64,000 nt of DNA from Streptomyces werraensis (GTDB lineage: Bacteria; Actinomycetota; Actinomycetes; Streptomycetales; Streptomycetaceae). The notes below the pieces were generated by a model. The model was not told the DNA's origin. It saw only the letters and a list, made by a program, of their open reading frames with translations, and made no database searches. Positions 7,763 to 17,611 of this stretch are shown one piece after another; position 1 is the first letter of the stretch, and each line of letters opens with the position of its first letter. Where the stretch lies: assembly GCA_014656175.1 (NCBI GenBank), contig BNBX01000014.1:62001-126000 (forward strand). The letters are read 5' to 3'. The position numbers and the translations under genes were made by a program.

Positions 7763-8886
7763 TGAACGACTCTTCCTGGGGGACGCCGCAGACCGGGTAC
7801 TGGGGGCCGTCCGACCAGGGACCCGGCCGGGGAGCTGTCCCGGCGGGTCCCGCGTACGATGCGCACCAAGCACAGCAGACGCGGCCCATGCCCATCGTGC
7901 CTGACGTACCCGAACACGGCGGAGACCAGGATGCGGACCAGGGGGTTGCTCGGCTGAGCGGCCCCCTGTTCCGAGACGAGCCGACGCGGGCCCGCCCCTT
8001 GCCGGGGGAGGTGCCGCAGAATCCGGAGCCCATGCCCCACGCCCCGCAGCCGGCCCCCGCACCGCAGAAGAAGAGCGCGGGGCGGGACCTCGGCGCCGCG
8101 ATAGGCGTCGGCGTCGGACTCGGCGCGGTGATCGTCGCGTCGCTGTTCGTCGTCAAGGCCGTCTTCGTCGGCGTGATCGCGGTCGCCGTCGTGGTGGGCC
8201 TGTGGGAGCTGACGACGCGGCTGGACGAGCGCAAGGGAATCAAGGCCCCCCTCGTCCCGCTGGCGCTGGGCGGCGCTGCCATGGTCGTCGCCGGGTACGC
8301 CCGGGGCGCGGAGGGCGCGTGGATCGCCATGGCACTGACCACCCTTGCGGTGCTGGTGTGGCGCATGACGGCGCCGCCGGAGGGCTACCTCAAGGACGTC
8401 ACGGCCGGCGTCTTCGCGGCGTTCTACGTCCCCTTCCTGGCGACGTTCGTCGCGATGCTGCTGAAGGCCGAGGACGGCCCGTGGCGCGTGCTGACGTTCC
8501 TGGCGCTCACCGTGGTCAGCGACACCGGCGCGTACGCGGTCGGCTGGCGCTTCGGCAAGCGCAAGCTCGCCCCGCGGATCAGCCCCGGCAAGACCCGCGA
8601 GGGCCTGCTGGGCGCGGTCGCCTTCTCGATGGCGGCGGGCGCGCTGTGCATGCAGTTCCTGATCGACGACGGTCAGTGGTGGCAGGGCCTGCTGCTGGGC
8701 CTCGCGGTCGCCGCGAGCGCCACCCTGGGCGACCTCGGCGAGTCGATGATCAAGCGTGACCTGGGCATCAAGGACATGGGCACCCTGCTCCCCGGCCACG
8801 GCGGCATCATGGACCGCCTGGACTCCCTCCTCCCGACGGCGCCGGTGGTGTGGCTGCTGCTGGCGATCTTCGTGGGGGCGGGCTGA
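7762..8886 (+). CDS. cdsA: Phosphatidate cytidylyltransferase (CDP-diacylglycerol synthase)
   Basis: 374 aa integral membrane enzyme making CDP-diacylglycerol from phosphatidate and CTP. This is the branch point for phosphatidylglycerol, cardiolipin, PE and PI. A Pro/Gln-rich cytoplasmic N-terminus (about 110 residues) precedes roughly eight membrane segments. The C-terminal family signature is complete: SMIKRDLGIKDMG, then LLPGHGGIMDRLDSLL with the metal-binding Asp residues. GRFGKRK-like and SPGKTREG loops precede it. Coupled to frr by a one-base overlap; a terminator hairpin follows. Confidence 0.96.
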   Translation: MNDSSWGTPQTGYWGPSDQGPGRGAVPAGPAYDAHQAQQTRPMPIVPDVPEHGGDQDADQGVARLSGPLFRDEPTRARPLPGEVPQNPEPMPHAPQPAPAPQKKSAGRDLGAAIGVGVGLGAVIVASLFVVKAVFVGVIAVAVVVGLWELTTRLDERKGIKAPLVPLALGGAAMVVAGYARGAEGAWIAMALTTLAVLVWRMTAPPEGYLKDVTAGVFAAFYVPFLATFVAMLLKAEDGPWRVLTFLALTVVSDTGAYAVGWRFGKRKLAPRISPGKTREGLLGAVAFSMAAGALCMQFLIDDGQWWQGLLLGLAVAASATLGDLGESMIKRDLGIKDMGTLLPGHGGIMDRLDSLLPTAPVVWLLLAIFVGAG

Positions 8887-8911
8887 GGTTCCGTTCTCCG
8901 GCCTTGCAGTG

Positions 8912-8945
8912 CGGGCCCCTGTCCTTCACCGAGGACGGGGGCCCG
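8912..8945 (+). terminator. Terminator after cdsA
   Basis: 13-bp stem (8912-8924 with 8933-8945) with one T-G wobble and an 8-base loop, ending in TTCG. It closes the pyrH-frr-cdsA transcription unit. Confidence 0.75.
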
Positions 8946-9106
8946 TTCGCGTTAGCGGATGTCCGAGGTGTCCGCGATCAGGCCGTGTTCCGCTTGGCGG
9001 GCCGGGTGAGGGCGGCAGGGATGAGCGGAGTGAACCTGCCGGGCGCCTCCTGTGAATCGGTCATAGGGTTGCTTGTGACGGCGAAACCGATATCTGGGAG
9101 GCCGTT

Positions 9107-9613
9107 ATGGGGGCTCTCCGCTTCGTAGTCGAACCAGACGAGGGCACGTCGGTCTGGCTCGCGGGCCTAGGTGTCGACTTCAAGATCTGGGGCGAGGAGA
9201 CCGGCAACCAGTTCTCGGTCGTCGAGCACCCCATCGAGCCGGGCCGTCTCGTACCGCCGCACGTTCACAGCCGCGAGGACGAGTTCTCGTACGTCCTGCA
9301 GGGCAGGGTCGGCGCACGAGTGGGCGACGAGGAGGCCACGGCAGGTCCGGGCTCGTACATCCTCAAGCCGCGAGGGATTCTGCACACCTTCTGGAACGCC
9401 GGACCGGAACCGGCGAGGATCCTGGAGATCATCTCGCCCGCAGGCTTCGAGCGGTTCTTCGAGGCGATGGGCACGGTCGGCGAGACGGCCGCAGATCCTG
9501 CCGAGTTCCTCCAGCGCCGGGCCGAGCTGGGCGAGCAGTACGGTCTCGGGTTCTCCGACGAGTGGGTCGCCGAACTCACGAGCAGGTACCAGCTCAAGCT
9601 TCTCGGTGAGTGA
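9107..9613 (+). CDS. Cupin-domain protein
   Basis: 168 aa. A single small beta-barrel cupin: motif 1 is PPHVHSREDEFSYVLQGRVGARVG (about residues 50-73, metal ligands His-His-Glu plus later His), and motif 2 is PRGILHTFWNAGPEPARI. The C-terminal helical part (EFLQRRAELGEQYGLGF) is common in cupins resembling quercetin dioxygenases, but the substrate cannot be inferred. GGGAGG (9096-9101) is an excellent ribosome-binding site. A TAGGGT at 9064-9069 may be its -10. It sits alone between cdsA and rlmN, an interval that I recall holds accessory genes in related strains. Confidence 0.85.
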   Translation: MGALRFVVEPDEGTSVWLAGLGVDFKIWGEETGNQFSVVEHPIEPGRLVPPHVHSREDEFSYVLQGRVGARVGDEEATAGPGSYILKPRGILHTFWNAGPEPARILEIISPAGFERFFEAMGTVGETAADPAEFLQRRAELGEQYGLGFSDEWVAELTSRYQLKLLGE

Positions 9614-9704
9614 CTGGACCTGCTCTCCCACGGGCACTGATCAGACGCGTCCGCGTCATCCACCGGGGAGAGGCTCACTCGAACCGGACCTGCCACGACG
9701 GTTT

Positions 9705-10073
9705 TCACGATCGTTGGCCTGCCGCATCGTCGATCAGCTCAGGAGGCAGGTGGGCCACCACCAGGCCGATGGCGTCGTCAGCCGTTGCCGCCACTCCGAG
9801 ACGGGTCCTGTAACCGGACGCATAGACGATGTACGGCGGCTCACCCAGCAAGATGAACGGCAGGTCATCAACCGGTGGCTCCGGCCACGGGGGAGCATCA
9901 CGGATGAACTTGAGTGTGCCGTGGGTGTGGAAGGGGAACAGCCCGCGCAGTACAGGCTCGGCGTATGCGGCAGCCGCGATGGGTGGCAACGTGTCGTCGA
10001 ACCAGCCTCGGGTCCCTGGTCGACGCTCCAGAAGCCATGTCCACGCAGTCTCGACGTCAGGGGCCTCGGACAT
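9705..10073 (-). CDS. DUF6193-like protein of unknown function
   Basis: 122 aa from the ATG at 10073; the frame stays open to a GTG at 10178, which would add 35 residues. The central LRGLFPFHTHGTLKFIRD and the tail TADDAIGLVVAHLPPEL resemble the DUF6193 family, which is common in Streptomyces near mobile or contact-dependent genes. No function is known. Neither candidate start has a good ribosome-binding site. Upstream on the same strand lies a frame-broken relic (10190-10468), so this gene may also be residual. Confidence 0.6.
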   Translation of the reverse strand: MSEAPDVETAWTWLLERRPGTRGWFDDTLPPIAAAAYAEPVLRGLFPFHTHGTLKFIRDAPPWPEPPVDDLPFILLGEPPYIVYASGYRTRLGVAATADDAIGLVVAHLPPELIDDAAGQRS

Positions 10074-10189
10074 GGCCCTACGATCCAGCAACCGACGCAC
10101 GACGGGCAAGATCTCTGTGTCGGTGCTGCAGGGAAGATCAGCGGCCGTCCTCGTTCTTCCGCCTGTCGGCACGGCCACCGACGGTGGGC

Positions 10190-10468
10190 TCAGCCTGCCT
10201 CTTCCTCGACCAGGCCGCAGGCGAAGGGGGCAAGAGGCGGTCGCGTGGCTTCCACGGCCCTTCGCAGCTGCGCTTCCTGCCCCTCAAAGCCGGGGCCCTG
10301 TGGGTCCTGCACCTCGAAGCCCCCACTCCTCGCAGCGCCTCCGGCGCATCGCCGTCGGCGTACACCAGCAGTCCCGTCTTGGCTCCCACAGCAGCCGCCC
10401 CCAGGCATTGCCCGCGATGACGGACGCAATGTAGCGCCACGCACTGACAGCGAAGGCGGCTCATCCCC
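10190..10468 (-). pseudogene. Frame-broken relic of a small gene
   Basis: No single frame is convincing. Read from right to left, three overlapping frames join into one coherent protein: WRYIASVIAGNAWGRLLWEP, then (shift) KTGLLVYADGDAPEALR, then (shift) WGFEVQDPQGPGFEGQEAQL, and on to LVEEEAG and a TGA at 10190-10192. Two frameshifts near 10386 and 10335 would be needed. The family is not recognised. It could be a decayed gene or two sequencing errors. The DUF6193-like gene follows directly. Confidence 0.45.
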
Positions 10469-10583
10469 TGGCCCGCTGGGCCGTCCGAGAACGCTCAAGG
10501 GCGACCGGCGACGACCACCGACGGCAGGTGTGGCACCCGACACCCGCAGGTCACCCATCTGGATCTGCGACACTGGTACAGCC
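10469..10583. other. Short gap before rlmN
   Basis: Nothing recognised. There is no clear ribosome-binding site before the rlmN ATG; the sequence just upstream reads CACTGGTACAGCC. Confidence 0.3.
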
Positions 10584-11690
10584 ATGCCTAAGCCCGGAGA
10601 ACTTACATTCGTCGCGCCGCGCGGAGCCAAGAAGCCGCCGCGGCATCTTGCCGATCTCACGCCTGCCGAGCGCAAGGAGGCGGTTGTCGCGGTCGGTGAG
10701 AAGCCGTTCCGTGCCAAGCAGCTCTCGCAGCACTACTTCGCGCGGTACGCGCACGATCCGGAGCAGTGGACCGACATCCCCGCCGGTTCGCGCGGCAAGC
10801 TGCAGGAAGCGCTGCTTCCGGAGCTGATGACCGTCGTGCGGCATCTGTCGACCGACCAGGGGACGACCCGCAAGACGCTGTGGAAGCTGTTCGACGGGAC
10901 GCTCGTCGAGTCCGTGCTGATGCGGTACCCCGACCGGGTCACCATGTGCATCAGCTCGCAGGCCGGCTGCGGTATGAACTGTCCGTTCTGTGCGACGGGG
11001 CAGGCCGGACTGGACCGGAACCTGTCGACCGCCGAGATCGTGCACCAGATCGTGGACGGTATGCGGGCGCTCCGTGAGGGCGAGGTGCCGGGCGGCCCCG
11101 CGCGGCTCAGCAACATCGTGTTCATGGGCATGGGCGAGCCCCTCGCCAACTACAACCGCGTCGTCGGCGCCATCCGTCGTCTCACCGACCCGGAGCCGGA
11201 CGGGCTCGGGCTGTCGCAGCGGGGGATCACCGTGTCGACGGTGGGCCTCGTACCGGCCATCCACCGGTTCTCCGACGAGGGCTTCAAGTGCCGGCTGGCG
11301 ATCTCGCTGCACGCCCCCGACGACGAGCTGCGCGACACCCTCGTCCCCGTGAACACCCGGTGGAAGGTGCGCGAGGTGCTCGACGCCGGGTTCGAGTACG
11401 CGGCGAAGTCCGGCCGGCGGCTGTCCATCGAGTACGCGCTGATCCGGGACATCAACGACCAGGCGTGGCGCGGTGACCGGCTCGGGCGGATGCTCAAGGG
11501 GCGTCCCGTGCACGTCAACCTCATCCCGCTCAACCCGACGCCCGGCTCCAAGTGGACCGCCTCGCGGCCCGAGGACGAGAAGGCGTTCGTCGAAGCGATC
11601 GCCGCGCACGGTGTGCCGGTCACGATCCGGGACACCCGTGGCCAGGAGATCGACGGGGCGTGTGGTCAGCTCGCCGCCACCGAGCGGTAG
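10584..11690 (+). CDS. rlmN: Dual-specificity rRNA/tRNA adenine C2-methyltransferase RlmN
   Basis: 368 aa radical-SAM enzyme that methylates C2 of A2503 in 23S rRNA and A37 of some tRNAs. The 4Fe-4S cluster motif CGMNCPFC places Cys at 129, 133 and 136. FMGMGEPLANY and the SAM-site ISLHAPDDELRD are intact. NLIPLNPTPGSKW and the C-terminal GQEIDGACGQL, with the methyl-relay Cys, complete the family signature. The gene sits directly upstream of the TPP riboswitch but is a separate unit. Confidence 0.97.
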   Translation: MPKPGELTFVAPRGAKKPPRHLADLTPAERKEAVVAVGEKPFRAKQLSQHYFARYAHDPEQWTDIPAGSRGKLQEALLPELMTVVRHLSTDQGTTRKTLWKLFDGTLVESVLMRYPDRVTMCISSQAGCGMNCPFCATGQAGLDRNLSTAEIVHQIVDGMRALREGEVPGGPARLSNIVFMGMGEPLANYNRVVGAIRRLTDPEPDGLGLSQRGITVSTVGLVPAIHRFSDEGFKCRLAISLHAPDDELRDTLVPVNTRWKVREVLDAGFEYAAKSGRRLSIEYALIRDINDQAWRGDRLGRMLKGRPVHVNLIPLNPTPGSKWTASRPEDEKAFVEAIAAHGVPVTIRDTRGQEIDGACGQLAATER

Positions 11691-11718
11691 TCTGACCGGC
11701 GTCAACACATCTGCATAT

Positions 11719-11809
11719 TCCGACAGGGGAGCGCCACAGCGCTGAGAGTGCGGCACCGGCCGCAGACCCTCCGAACCTGGCCCAGGTCATTCTGGGTAGG
11801 GAGATCGGT
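11719..11809 (+). promoter_or_regulatory. TPP (THI-box) riboswitch
   Basis: Conserved THI elements appear in order: GGGGAGC, CTGAGA (11742-11747), the ACCCTCCGAACCTGG block (11766-11780), and TCATTCTGGGTAGGGAGA near 11788-11805. The closing P1 helix pairs TCCGA at the 5' end with TCGG at 11805-11808. Binding of thiamine pyrophosphate normally lowers expression. The expression platform is the terminator hairpin that follows at 11828-11866. Confidence 0.95.
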
Positions 11810-11827
11810 CATCACTCGAGCTGTTGC

Positions 11828-11866
11828 GCCCTGCCCGGGACCCCGCCCAGGGATCCCGGGCAGGGC
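11828..11866 (+). terminator. Terminator hairpin in the thi leader
   Basis: Perfect 13-bp GC-rich stem (11828-11840 with 11854-11866), 13-base loop, then a pyrimidine-rich stretch (TCTCTTCCTGG). It lies 18 bases after the riboswitch and 34 bases before thiB, the right place for TPP-dependent premature termination. Confidence 0.8.
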
Positions 11867-11900
11867 CGCGTCTCTTCCTGGTCACCCCAGGAGGAATCAA

Positions 11901-12989
11901 GTGGGCATCACCAAGAAGGTCACCGTCCTGGCCGTCGGGCTGGGGCTCGTCACGCTGTCCGCCTGCGGATCGTCCGGCGGGGACGACAGCGGCGGCAGTG
12001 GCGGGGGCTCCAGGACCGTGACCCTCGTCAGTCACAACTCGTGGGCCGTGTCCGAGGACGTCGTCGCCGCCTTCGAGAAGCAGTCCGGCTACAAGCTCAA
12101 GGTCCTCGAGGACGGGGACGCCGGGCAGGCCGTGAACAAGGCGATCCTGACCAAGGACAACCCCCAGGGCGACGTCTTCTTCGGCGTCGACAACACCCTG
12201 CTGTCCCGTGCCCTCGACAACGGCCTCTTCCAGCCCTACGAGGCCAAGGGATCCGACCAGGTCCTGCCCGAGTACCGGGTCGACGAGGACAAGCACCGGG
12301 TCACCCCCGTCGACACCGGTGACGTCTGCGTCAACTACGACAAGGCGTGGTTCGAGAAGAAGAAGCTGACCCCGCCGAAGACCTTCGACGACCTGGCCGA
12401 GCCGGCGTACAAGGACCTCCTCGTCGTCGAGAACGCCGCCACCTCCTCGCCCGGCCTCGGCTTCCTGCTCGGCACCGCCGCCGAGTACGGGGACGACGGA
12501 TGGCAGGACTACTGGAAGAAGCTCAAGGACAACGGCGTCAAGGTCGTCGACGGCTGGGAGCAGGCCTACAACGAGGAGTTCTCCGGCTCGGCCGGCGGCA
12601 AGAAGGCCAAGGCCGACCGCCCGCTCGTCGTGTCGTACGCCTCCTCGCCGCCCGCCGAGGTGATCTACGCCGACCCGCGGCCCGGCACGGCGCCCACCGG
12701 CGTCGCCGAGGGCACCTGCTTCCGGCAGGTCGAGTACGCGGGCCTGCTGAGCAACGCGAAGAACCCCGAGGGCGGCAAGGCGCTGCTGGACTTCATGGCC
12801 GGTGAGACCTTCCAGGAGGACATGCCGCTCAACATGTTCGTGTACCCGGTGCGTGAGGGCGCGCAGGTGCCCGAGGAGTTCGTGAAGTTCGGACCGCAGG
12901 CGAAGGAGCCGCGCACCATGGACCCGGAGAAGATCGCCGAGAACCGTGACCAGTGGGTCAAGTCGTGGACCTCGCTCGTACTGAAGTGA
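11901..12989 (+). CDS. thiB: Thiamine ABC transporter substrate-binding lipoprotein
   Basis: 362 aa from the GTG at 11901, with GGAGG (11890-11894) upstream. The N-terminus is a lipoprotein signal ending LVTLSAC, with the lipidated Cys at 22. The mature part is a type 2 periplasmic-binding fold like ThiB: TVTLVSHNSWAVSEDVVAAFEK, DVFFGVDNTLLSRAL, ENAATSSPGLGFLL and VSYASSPPAEV. It captures thiamine (or TPP) outside the membrane for ThiP/ThiQ. The TPP riboswitch upstream supports the substrate assignment strongly. Confidence 0.93.
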   Translation: MGITKKVTVLAVGLGLVTLSACGSSGGDDSGGSGGGSRTVTLVSHNSWAVSEDVVAAFEKQSGYKLKVLEDGDAGQAVNKAILTKDNPQGDVFFGVDNTLLSRALDNGLFQPYEAKGSDQVLPEYRVDEDKHRVTPVDTGDVCVNYDKAWFEKKKLTPPKTFDDLAEPAYKDLLVVENAATSSPGLGFLLGTAAEYGDDGWQDYWKKLKDNGVKVVDGWEQAYNEEFSGSAGGKKAKADRPLVVSYASSPPAEVIYADPRPGTAPTGVAEGTCFRQVEYAGLLSNAKNPEGGKALLDFMAGETFQEDMPLNMFVYPVREGAQVPEEFVKFGPQAKEPRTMDPEKIAENRDQWVKSWTSLVLK

Positions 12990-14671
12990 GTCCGCCCGGG
13001 GCGAGCCCGTCCGGAGGGGGTCCGCGCCGCCCCGGACAGTGGCGCCGGAACGCGGCCCGGCTCGGTCTGATGGCCCTGCCGGCCGCGTTCTTCGCCGTGT
13101 TCTTCGCCTACCCCGTGGCGGCGATCGTCGCCCGGGGGCTGAAGGCCGACGGCGGCTGGCAGCCCGGACGGATCGCGGACGTGCTCGCCCAGTCCGACCT
13201 CCGCCAGGTGCTGTGGTTCACCACCTGGCAGGCACTCCTCTCCACGGCCCTCACCCTGGTGATCGCCCTGCCCGGCGCCTACGTCCTGGCCCGCTTCGAC
13301 TTCCCCGGCAGACAGGCGCTGCGCGCGGTGATCACCGTGCCGTTCGTGCTGCCGACGGTCGTCGTCGGCACCGCGTTCATGGCGCTCGTCGGGCGCGGCG
13401 GACTGCTGGACGAGCTGTGGGGTGTACGCCTCGACACCACGGTCTGGGCGATCCTCCTCGCGCACGTGTTCTTCAACTACGCCGTGGTGGTCCGCACCGT
13501 GGGCGGGCTGTGGGCGCAGCTCGACCCGCGGCAGGAGGAGGCCGCGCGGATGCTCGGCGCCTCCCGCCTCACCGCCTGGCGCACGGTCACCCTCCCGGCG
13601 CTCGCGCCCGCCGTGGCCGCCGCCGCGCTGATGGTCTTCCTCTTCACCTTCACCTCGTTCGGCGTGGTGCAGATCCTCGGCGGACCCGCCTTCTCCACCC
13701 TGGAGGTGGAGATCTACCGGCAGACCGCCGACCTCTTCGACCTGTCCACGGCCGCCGTCCTCACGCTCGTCCAGTTCGTCGCCGTCGGCGCGATCCTCGC
13801 CCTGCACGCCTGGACCGTGCGGCGCCGGGAGACCGCGCTGCGGCTGGTCGACGCCTCGGTGACCGCCCGCCGCCCGCGCGGCGCCGGACAACGGGCGCTG
13901 CTCGGCGGGGTCGTCGCCACGGTCGTCGTCCTCCTGCTGCTCCCGCTCGCCGTCCTGGTGCAGCGCTCCTTCGGCGGCGCCGGCCTCGCCTACTACCGGG
14001 CGCTGACCGAGGCCGACGGCGGTGTCTTCCTGGTCGCCCCGATCGAGGCGATCGGCAACTCCCTGCGCTACGCCGTCACCGCCACCGTGATCGCCGTGGT
14101 GATCGGCGGTCTCGCCGCCGTCGCGCTGACCCGGCGGGACGCGGGACGGCTGGTGCGCGGGTTCGACGCTCTGCTGATGCTGCCCCTCGGGGTGTCCGCG
14201 GTCACCGTCGGCTTCGGCTTCCTCATCGCCCTCGACGAGCCCCCGCTGGACCTGCGCGCCTCCTGGATCCTGGTGCCGCTCGCGCAGGCGCTGGTCGGCG
14301 TCCCCTTCGTCGTACGGACCATGCTGCCGGTGCTGCGTGCGGTGGACGTGCGGCTGCGCGAGGCGGCGTCGGTGCTGGGCGCGTCACCCTGGCGGGCGTG
14401 GCGGGAGGTGGACCTGCCGCTGGTGCGGCGGGCGCTGCTGATCGCCGCCGGGTTCGCCTTCGCGGTGTCGCTGGGGGAGTTCGGGGCGACGGTGTTCATC
14501 GCGCGGCCGGACAACCCCACCCTGCCGGTGGCCGTGGCGCGGCTGCTGGGACGGCCCGGGGACCTCAACTACGGGCAGGCGATGGCCCTGTCGACGATTC
14601 TGATGATCGTGTGCGCCGTGGCTCTGCTGGTGCTGGAGCGGCTGCGGACCGACCGGACGGGGGAGTTCTAG
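12986..14671 (+). CDS. thiP: Thiamine ABC transporter permease
   Basis: 561 aa from the GTG at 12986, which overlaps the thiB stop by four bases (GTGA) and suggests coupling. It is a double-length permease with two fused inner-membrane-component domains and about twelve membrane segments. Each half has its own EAA loop for the ATPase: EEAARMLGASRLTAWRTVTL and REAASVLGASPWRAWREVDL. This fused architecture is typical for ThiP. The thiQ ATG follows the stop with no gap. Confidence 0.93.
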   Translation: MSPPGASPSGGGPRRPGQWRRNAARLGLMALPAAFFAVFFAYPVAAIVARGLKADGGWQPGRIADVLAQSDLRQVLWFTTWQALLSTALTLVIALPGAYVLARFDFPGRQALRAVITVPFVLPTVVVGTAFMALVGRGGLLDELWGVRLDTTVWAILLAHVFFNYAVVVRTVGGLWAQLDPRQEEAARMLGASRLTAWRTVTLPALAPAVAAAALMVFLFTFTSFGVVQILGGPAFSTLEVEIYRQTADLFDLSTAAVLTLVQFVAVGAILALHAWTVRRRETALRLVDASVTARRPRGAGQRALLGGVVATVVVLLLLPLAVLVQRSFGGAGLAYYRALTEADGGVFLVAPIEAIGNSLRYAVTATVIAVVIGGLAAVALTRRDAGRLVRGFDALLMLPLGVSAVTVGFGFLIALDEPPLDLRASWILVPLAQALVGVPFVVRTMLPVLRAVDVRLREAASVLGASPWRAWREVDLPLVRRALLIAAGFAFAVSLGEFGATVFIARPDNPTLPVAVARLLGRPGDLNYGQAMALSTILMIVCAVALLVLERLRTDRTGEF

Positions 14672-15739
<1,068 letters not shown>

Positions 15740-15763
15740 TCGCCGTTGCCTAGGGTGAGCGGC

Positions 15764-16561
15764 ATGACACGACTGGCCCACGCGCGCTACTGCGACGAGA
15801 TCGCCCATCAGGTCGGTGAGTTGAGGTCGGTGGTGACCTCGGGGACGGACCTGTCCCGTACGGTGCCGACCACGCCCGACTGGTCACTGGAACAGCTCGT
15901 ACGGCACCTCGGCGGCGCCCTGCGCTGGGTGGCCGTGATGGTGCGGACCGGGGCCGAGAGGGAGACCCCCGAGGAGGAGGTGCCGGGCTTCGAAGGGCCC
16001 GAGGCACGCGGGGACGCCGCCGCGCTGGACGCCTGGCTGGCGGAGAGCGGCGATCTGGTCGTCACCGCGCTCCGGGAGGCCGGTCCCGACGCCCGGGTGT
16101 GGAGCTGGGCGGGCATCGAGAACGCCGGCTTCTGGGCCCGCCGCATGACGCATGAGGTGACCGTGCACCGCGCGGACGCCACGCTCGCCGCCGGGCTGCC
16201 CTACGAGGTCGCGCCCGAGGTGGCCGCCGACGCGGTCGAGGAGTGGCTGGAGATCGTGGAGTGGGCGCAGCGGACGCTGCCCGACGACGAGGTGCACGGG
16301 CTGCGCGGACCCCTGCGCACGATCCATCTGCACGCCACCGACACCGCGCCCGACGGAGAAGCGGAGTGGCTGATCAGGCTGGACGAGGAGGGGGTGTCCT
16401 GGAGCCGGGGCCACGAGAAGGCCACGGTCGCGCTGCGCGGGCCGCTCACCTGGGTGCTGCTCGCCTTCTACCGCCGCATCCCGCTGGACGATTCCCGCAT
16501 CGAGGTCCTCGGGGAGCGCGCGGTGCTCGAACACTGGCTGGAGCGCGCCACGTTCGGCTGA
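15764..16561 (+). CDS. Maleylpyruvate isomerase / mycothiol-dependent (DinB-like) family protein
   Basis: 265 aa from ATG 15764. The N-terminal four-helix DinB-like domain has its His ligands in WSLEQLVRHLGGALRW and RRMTHEVTVHRADA, and the C-terminal domain is the MDMPI-C type. The family uses mycothiol, bacillithiol or similar thiols in detoxification or isomerisation, but the substrate is unknown. A -10 hexamer TAGGGT at 15751-15756 places the transcript start at about the A of the ATG, and no ribosome-binding site is seen. The message is probably leaderless and independent of thiQ. Confidence 0.8.
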   Translation: MTRLAHARYCDEIAHQVGELRSVVTSGTDLSRTVPTTPDWSLEQLVRHLGGALRWVAVMVRTGAERETPEEEVPGFEGPEARGDAAALDAWLAESGDLVVTALREAGPDARVWSWAGIENAGFWARRMTHEVTVHRADATLAAGLPYEVAPEVAADAVEEWLEIVEWAQRTLPDDEVHGLRGPLRTIHLHATDTAPDGEAEWLIRLDEEGVSWSRGHEKATVALRGPLTWVLLAFYRRIPLDDSRIEVLGERAVLEHWLERATFG

Positions 16562-16579
16562 CGGTCACCTCGACGGCGA

Positions 16580-16610
16580 GCGGCCCGCCCCCGGTTCGGG
16601 GACGGGCCGC
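16580..16610. terminator. Bidirectional terminator
   Basis: 14-bp stem with one mismatch (16580-16593 with 16597-16610) and a 3-base loop, between two convergent genes. It can serve both. Confidence 0.75.
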
Positions 16611-16628
16611 AGACGTTTCCGTGAGGCG

Positions 16629-17327
16629 TCAGCGCTGGCTGTTCGCCCCGCGGCGGCGCATGCCGAAGAAGACCGCGCCGCCACCGATGGCGACCAGGGC
16701 GGCCGCGACACCGGCGATCACGCCGGTGTTGGAGTTGGCGCCGGTCTCGGCGAGGTTGGACTCACCTGCCGGGGAGGGGGCGTTGTCCGACGTGTCCGCC
16801 GGGGGAGCGCTCTCGCTCGTGCTCTCCGACGGGGCCGGGGCCGGCTCCTCGCTCTCCTCGGCCGGGGCCGAGGTCTCCTCCGACGGCGTCGGCTCGGGGG
16901 ACGGGGACTCCTCGTCCTCCTTGCACGGCGTCGACGGCGTCACCAGGTTCGGCTTGATGTCCTCGTCCACGTACGGCTTGGCCGTGACGTGGATGCGGTA
17001 CTCGGCGTTGGGCTTCCAGTCCTCCTCGAAGGTGATGGTGGTGCCCTCCTTGGAACCCTTGACCACCTGCTCGCCGACCTTCTCGATGTCGGCGCCGTTG
17101 TTCTGGAGGAACACGGTCACGGTGGCGGGGACGCCGGCCGGGTCGACGTCGGTGACGGTGATGACGCCCTTGTCACCGTCGCACTTGGCCTCGGCCGAGA
17201 ACTCGTTGATGTTGCACGCCGCGGCGTTGCCGGCGGCACCGAGCGCGAGCGCGGCGGACGCGGAGACGACACCGAGGGCGCGCACGGAGCGGGTCACGGT
17301 ACGGCGTGAAACGGACAGAACTGCCAC
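16629..17327 (-). CDS. LAXTG-anchored surface protein (sortase substrate)
   Basis: 232 aa from GTG 17327, with AAAGGA 6 bases upstream. There is a signal peptide (basic start, hydrophobic core, cleavage near AAA-C), then a compact domain of about 100 residues with three Cys. A Pro/Ser/Glu/Thr-rich stalk spans about residues 135-190. The sorting signal follows: LAETG at 192-196, a hydrophobic span and RRR near the end. LAXTG is the class E sortase motif in Streptomyces. The folded domain is not one I recognise; a small Ig-like fold is possible. A near-consensus promoter lies upstream. Confidence 0.9.
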   Translation of the reverse strand: MAVLSVSRRTVTRSVRALGVVSASAALALGAAGNAAACNINEFSAEAKCDGDKGVITVTDVDPAGVPATVTVFLQNNGADIEKVGEQVVKGSKEGTTITFEEDWKPNAEYRIHVTAKPYVDEDIKPNLVTPSTPCKEDEESPSPEPTPSEETSAPAEESEEPAPAPSESTSESAPPADTSDNAPSPAGESNLAETGANSNTGVIAGVAAALVAIGGGAVFFGMRRRGANSQR

Positions 17328-17408
17328 GTTTGTCCTTTACATGATGCGCAAATGCGGGGGGTTGAGGGAGGGGTGATGAAGAATCAGCACTCCCATGAGG
17401 CTCCCAGG

Positions 17409-17436
17409 TCTATAAGCGTCGCATAAGTAGTGTCAA
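17409..17436 (-). promoter_or_regulatory. Strong housekeeping-type promoter for the LAXTG protein
   Basis: On the minus strand, TTGACA (17431-17436) and TATAGA (17409-17414) are separated by 16 bases. This is the closest match to the principal-sigma consensus in the window. It predicts a transcript start near 17402 and a leader of about 75 bases. Confidence 0.75.
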
Positions 17437-17611
17437 CGCATATGCCTACCGGGGACCCGGGCTTTGCCTATTTGTTAACCACCCGCACGTTTACGCGCCC
17501 TCGGGACCGCATCGATCCGGCCGCAGCGTCCGAGAACGGTCACCGACCGTGAGCGGAGGGCCAGTTGGGTCGGCGGCAGGACAACAACCCTGCCGCCACC
17601 CTACGTTGACC

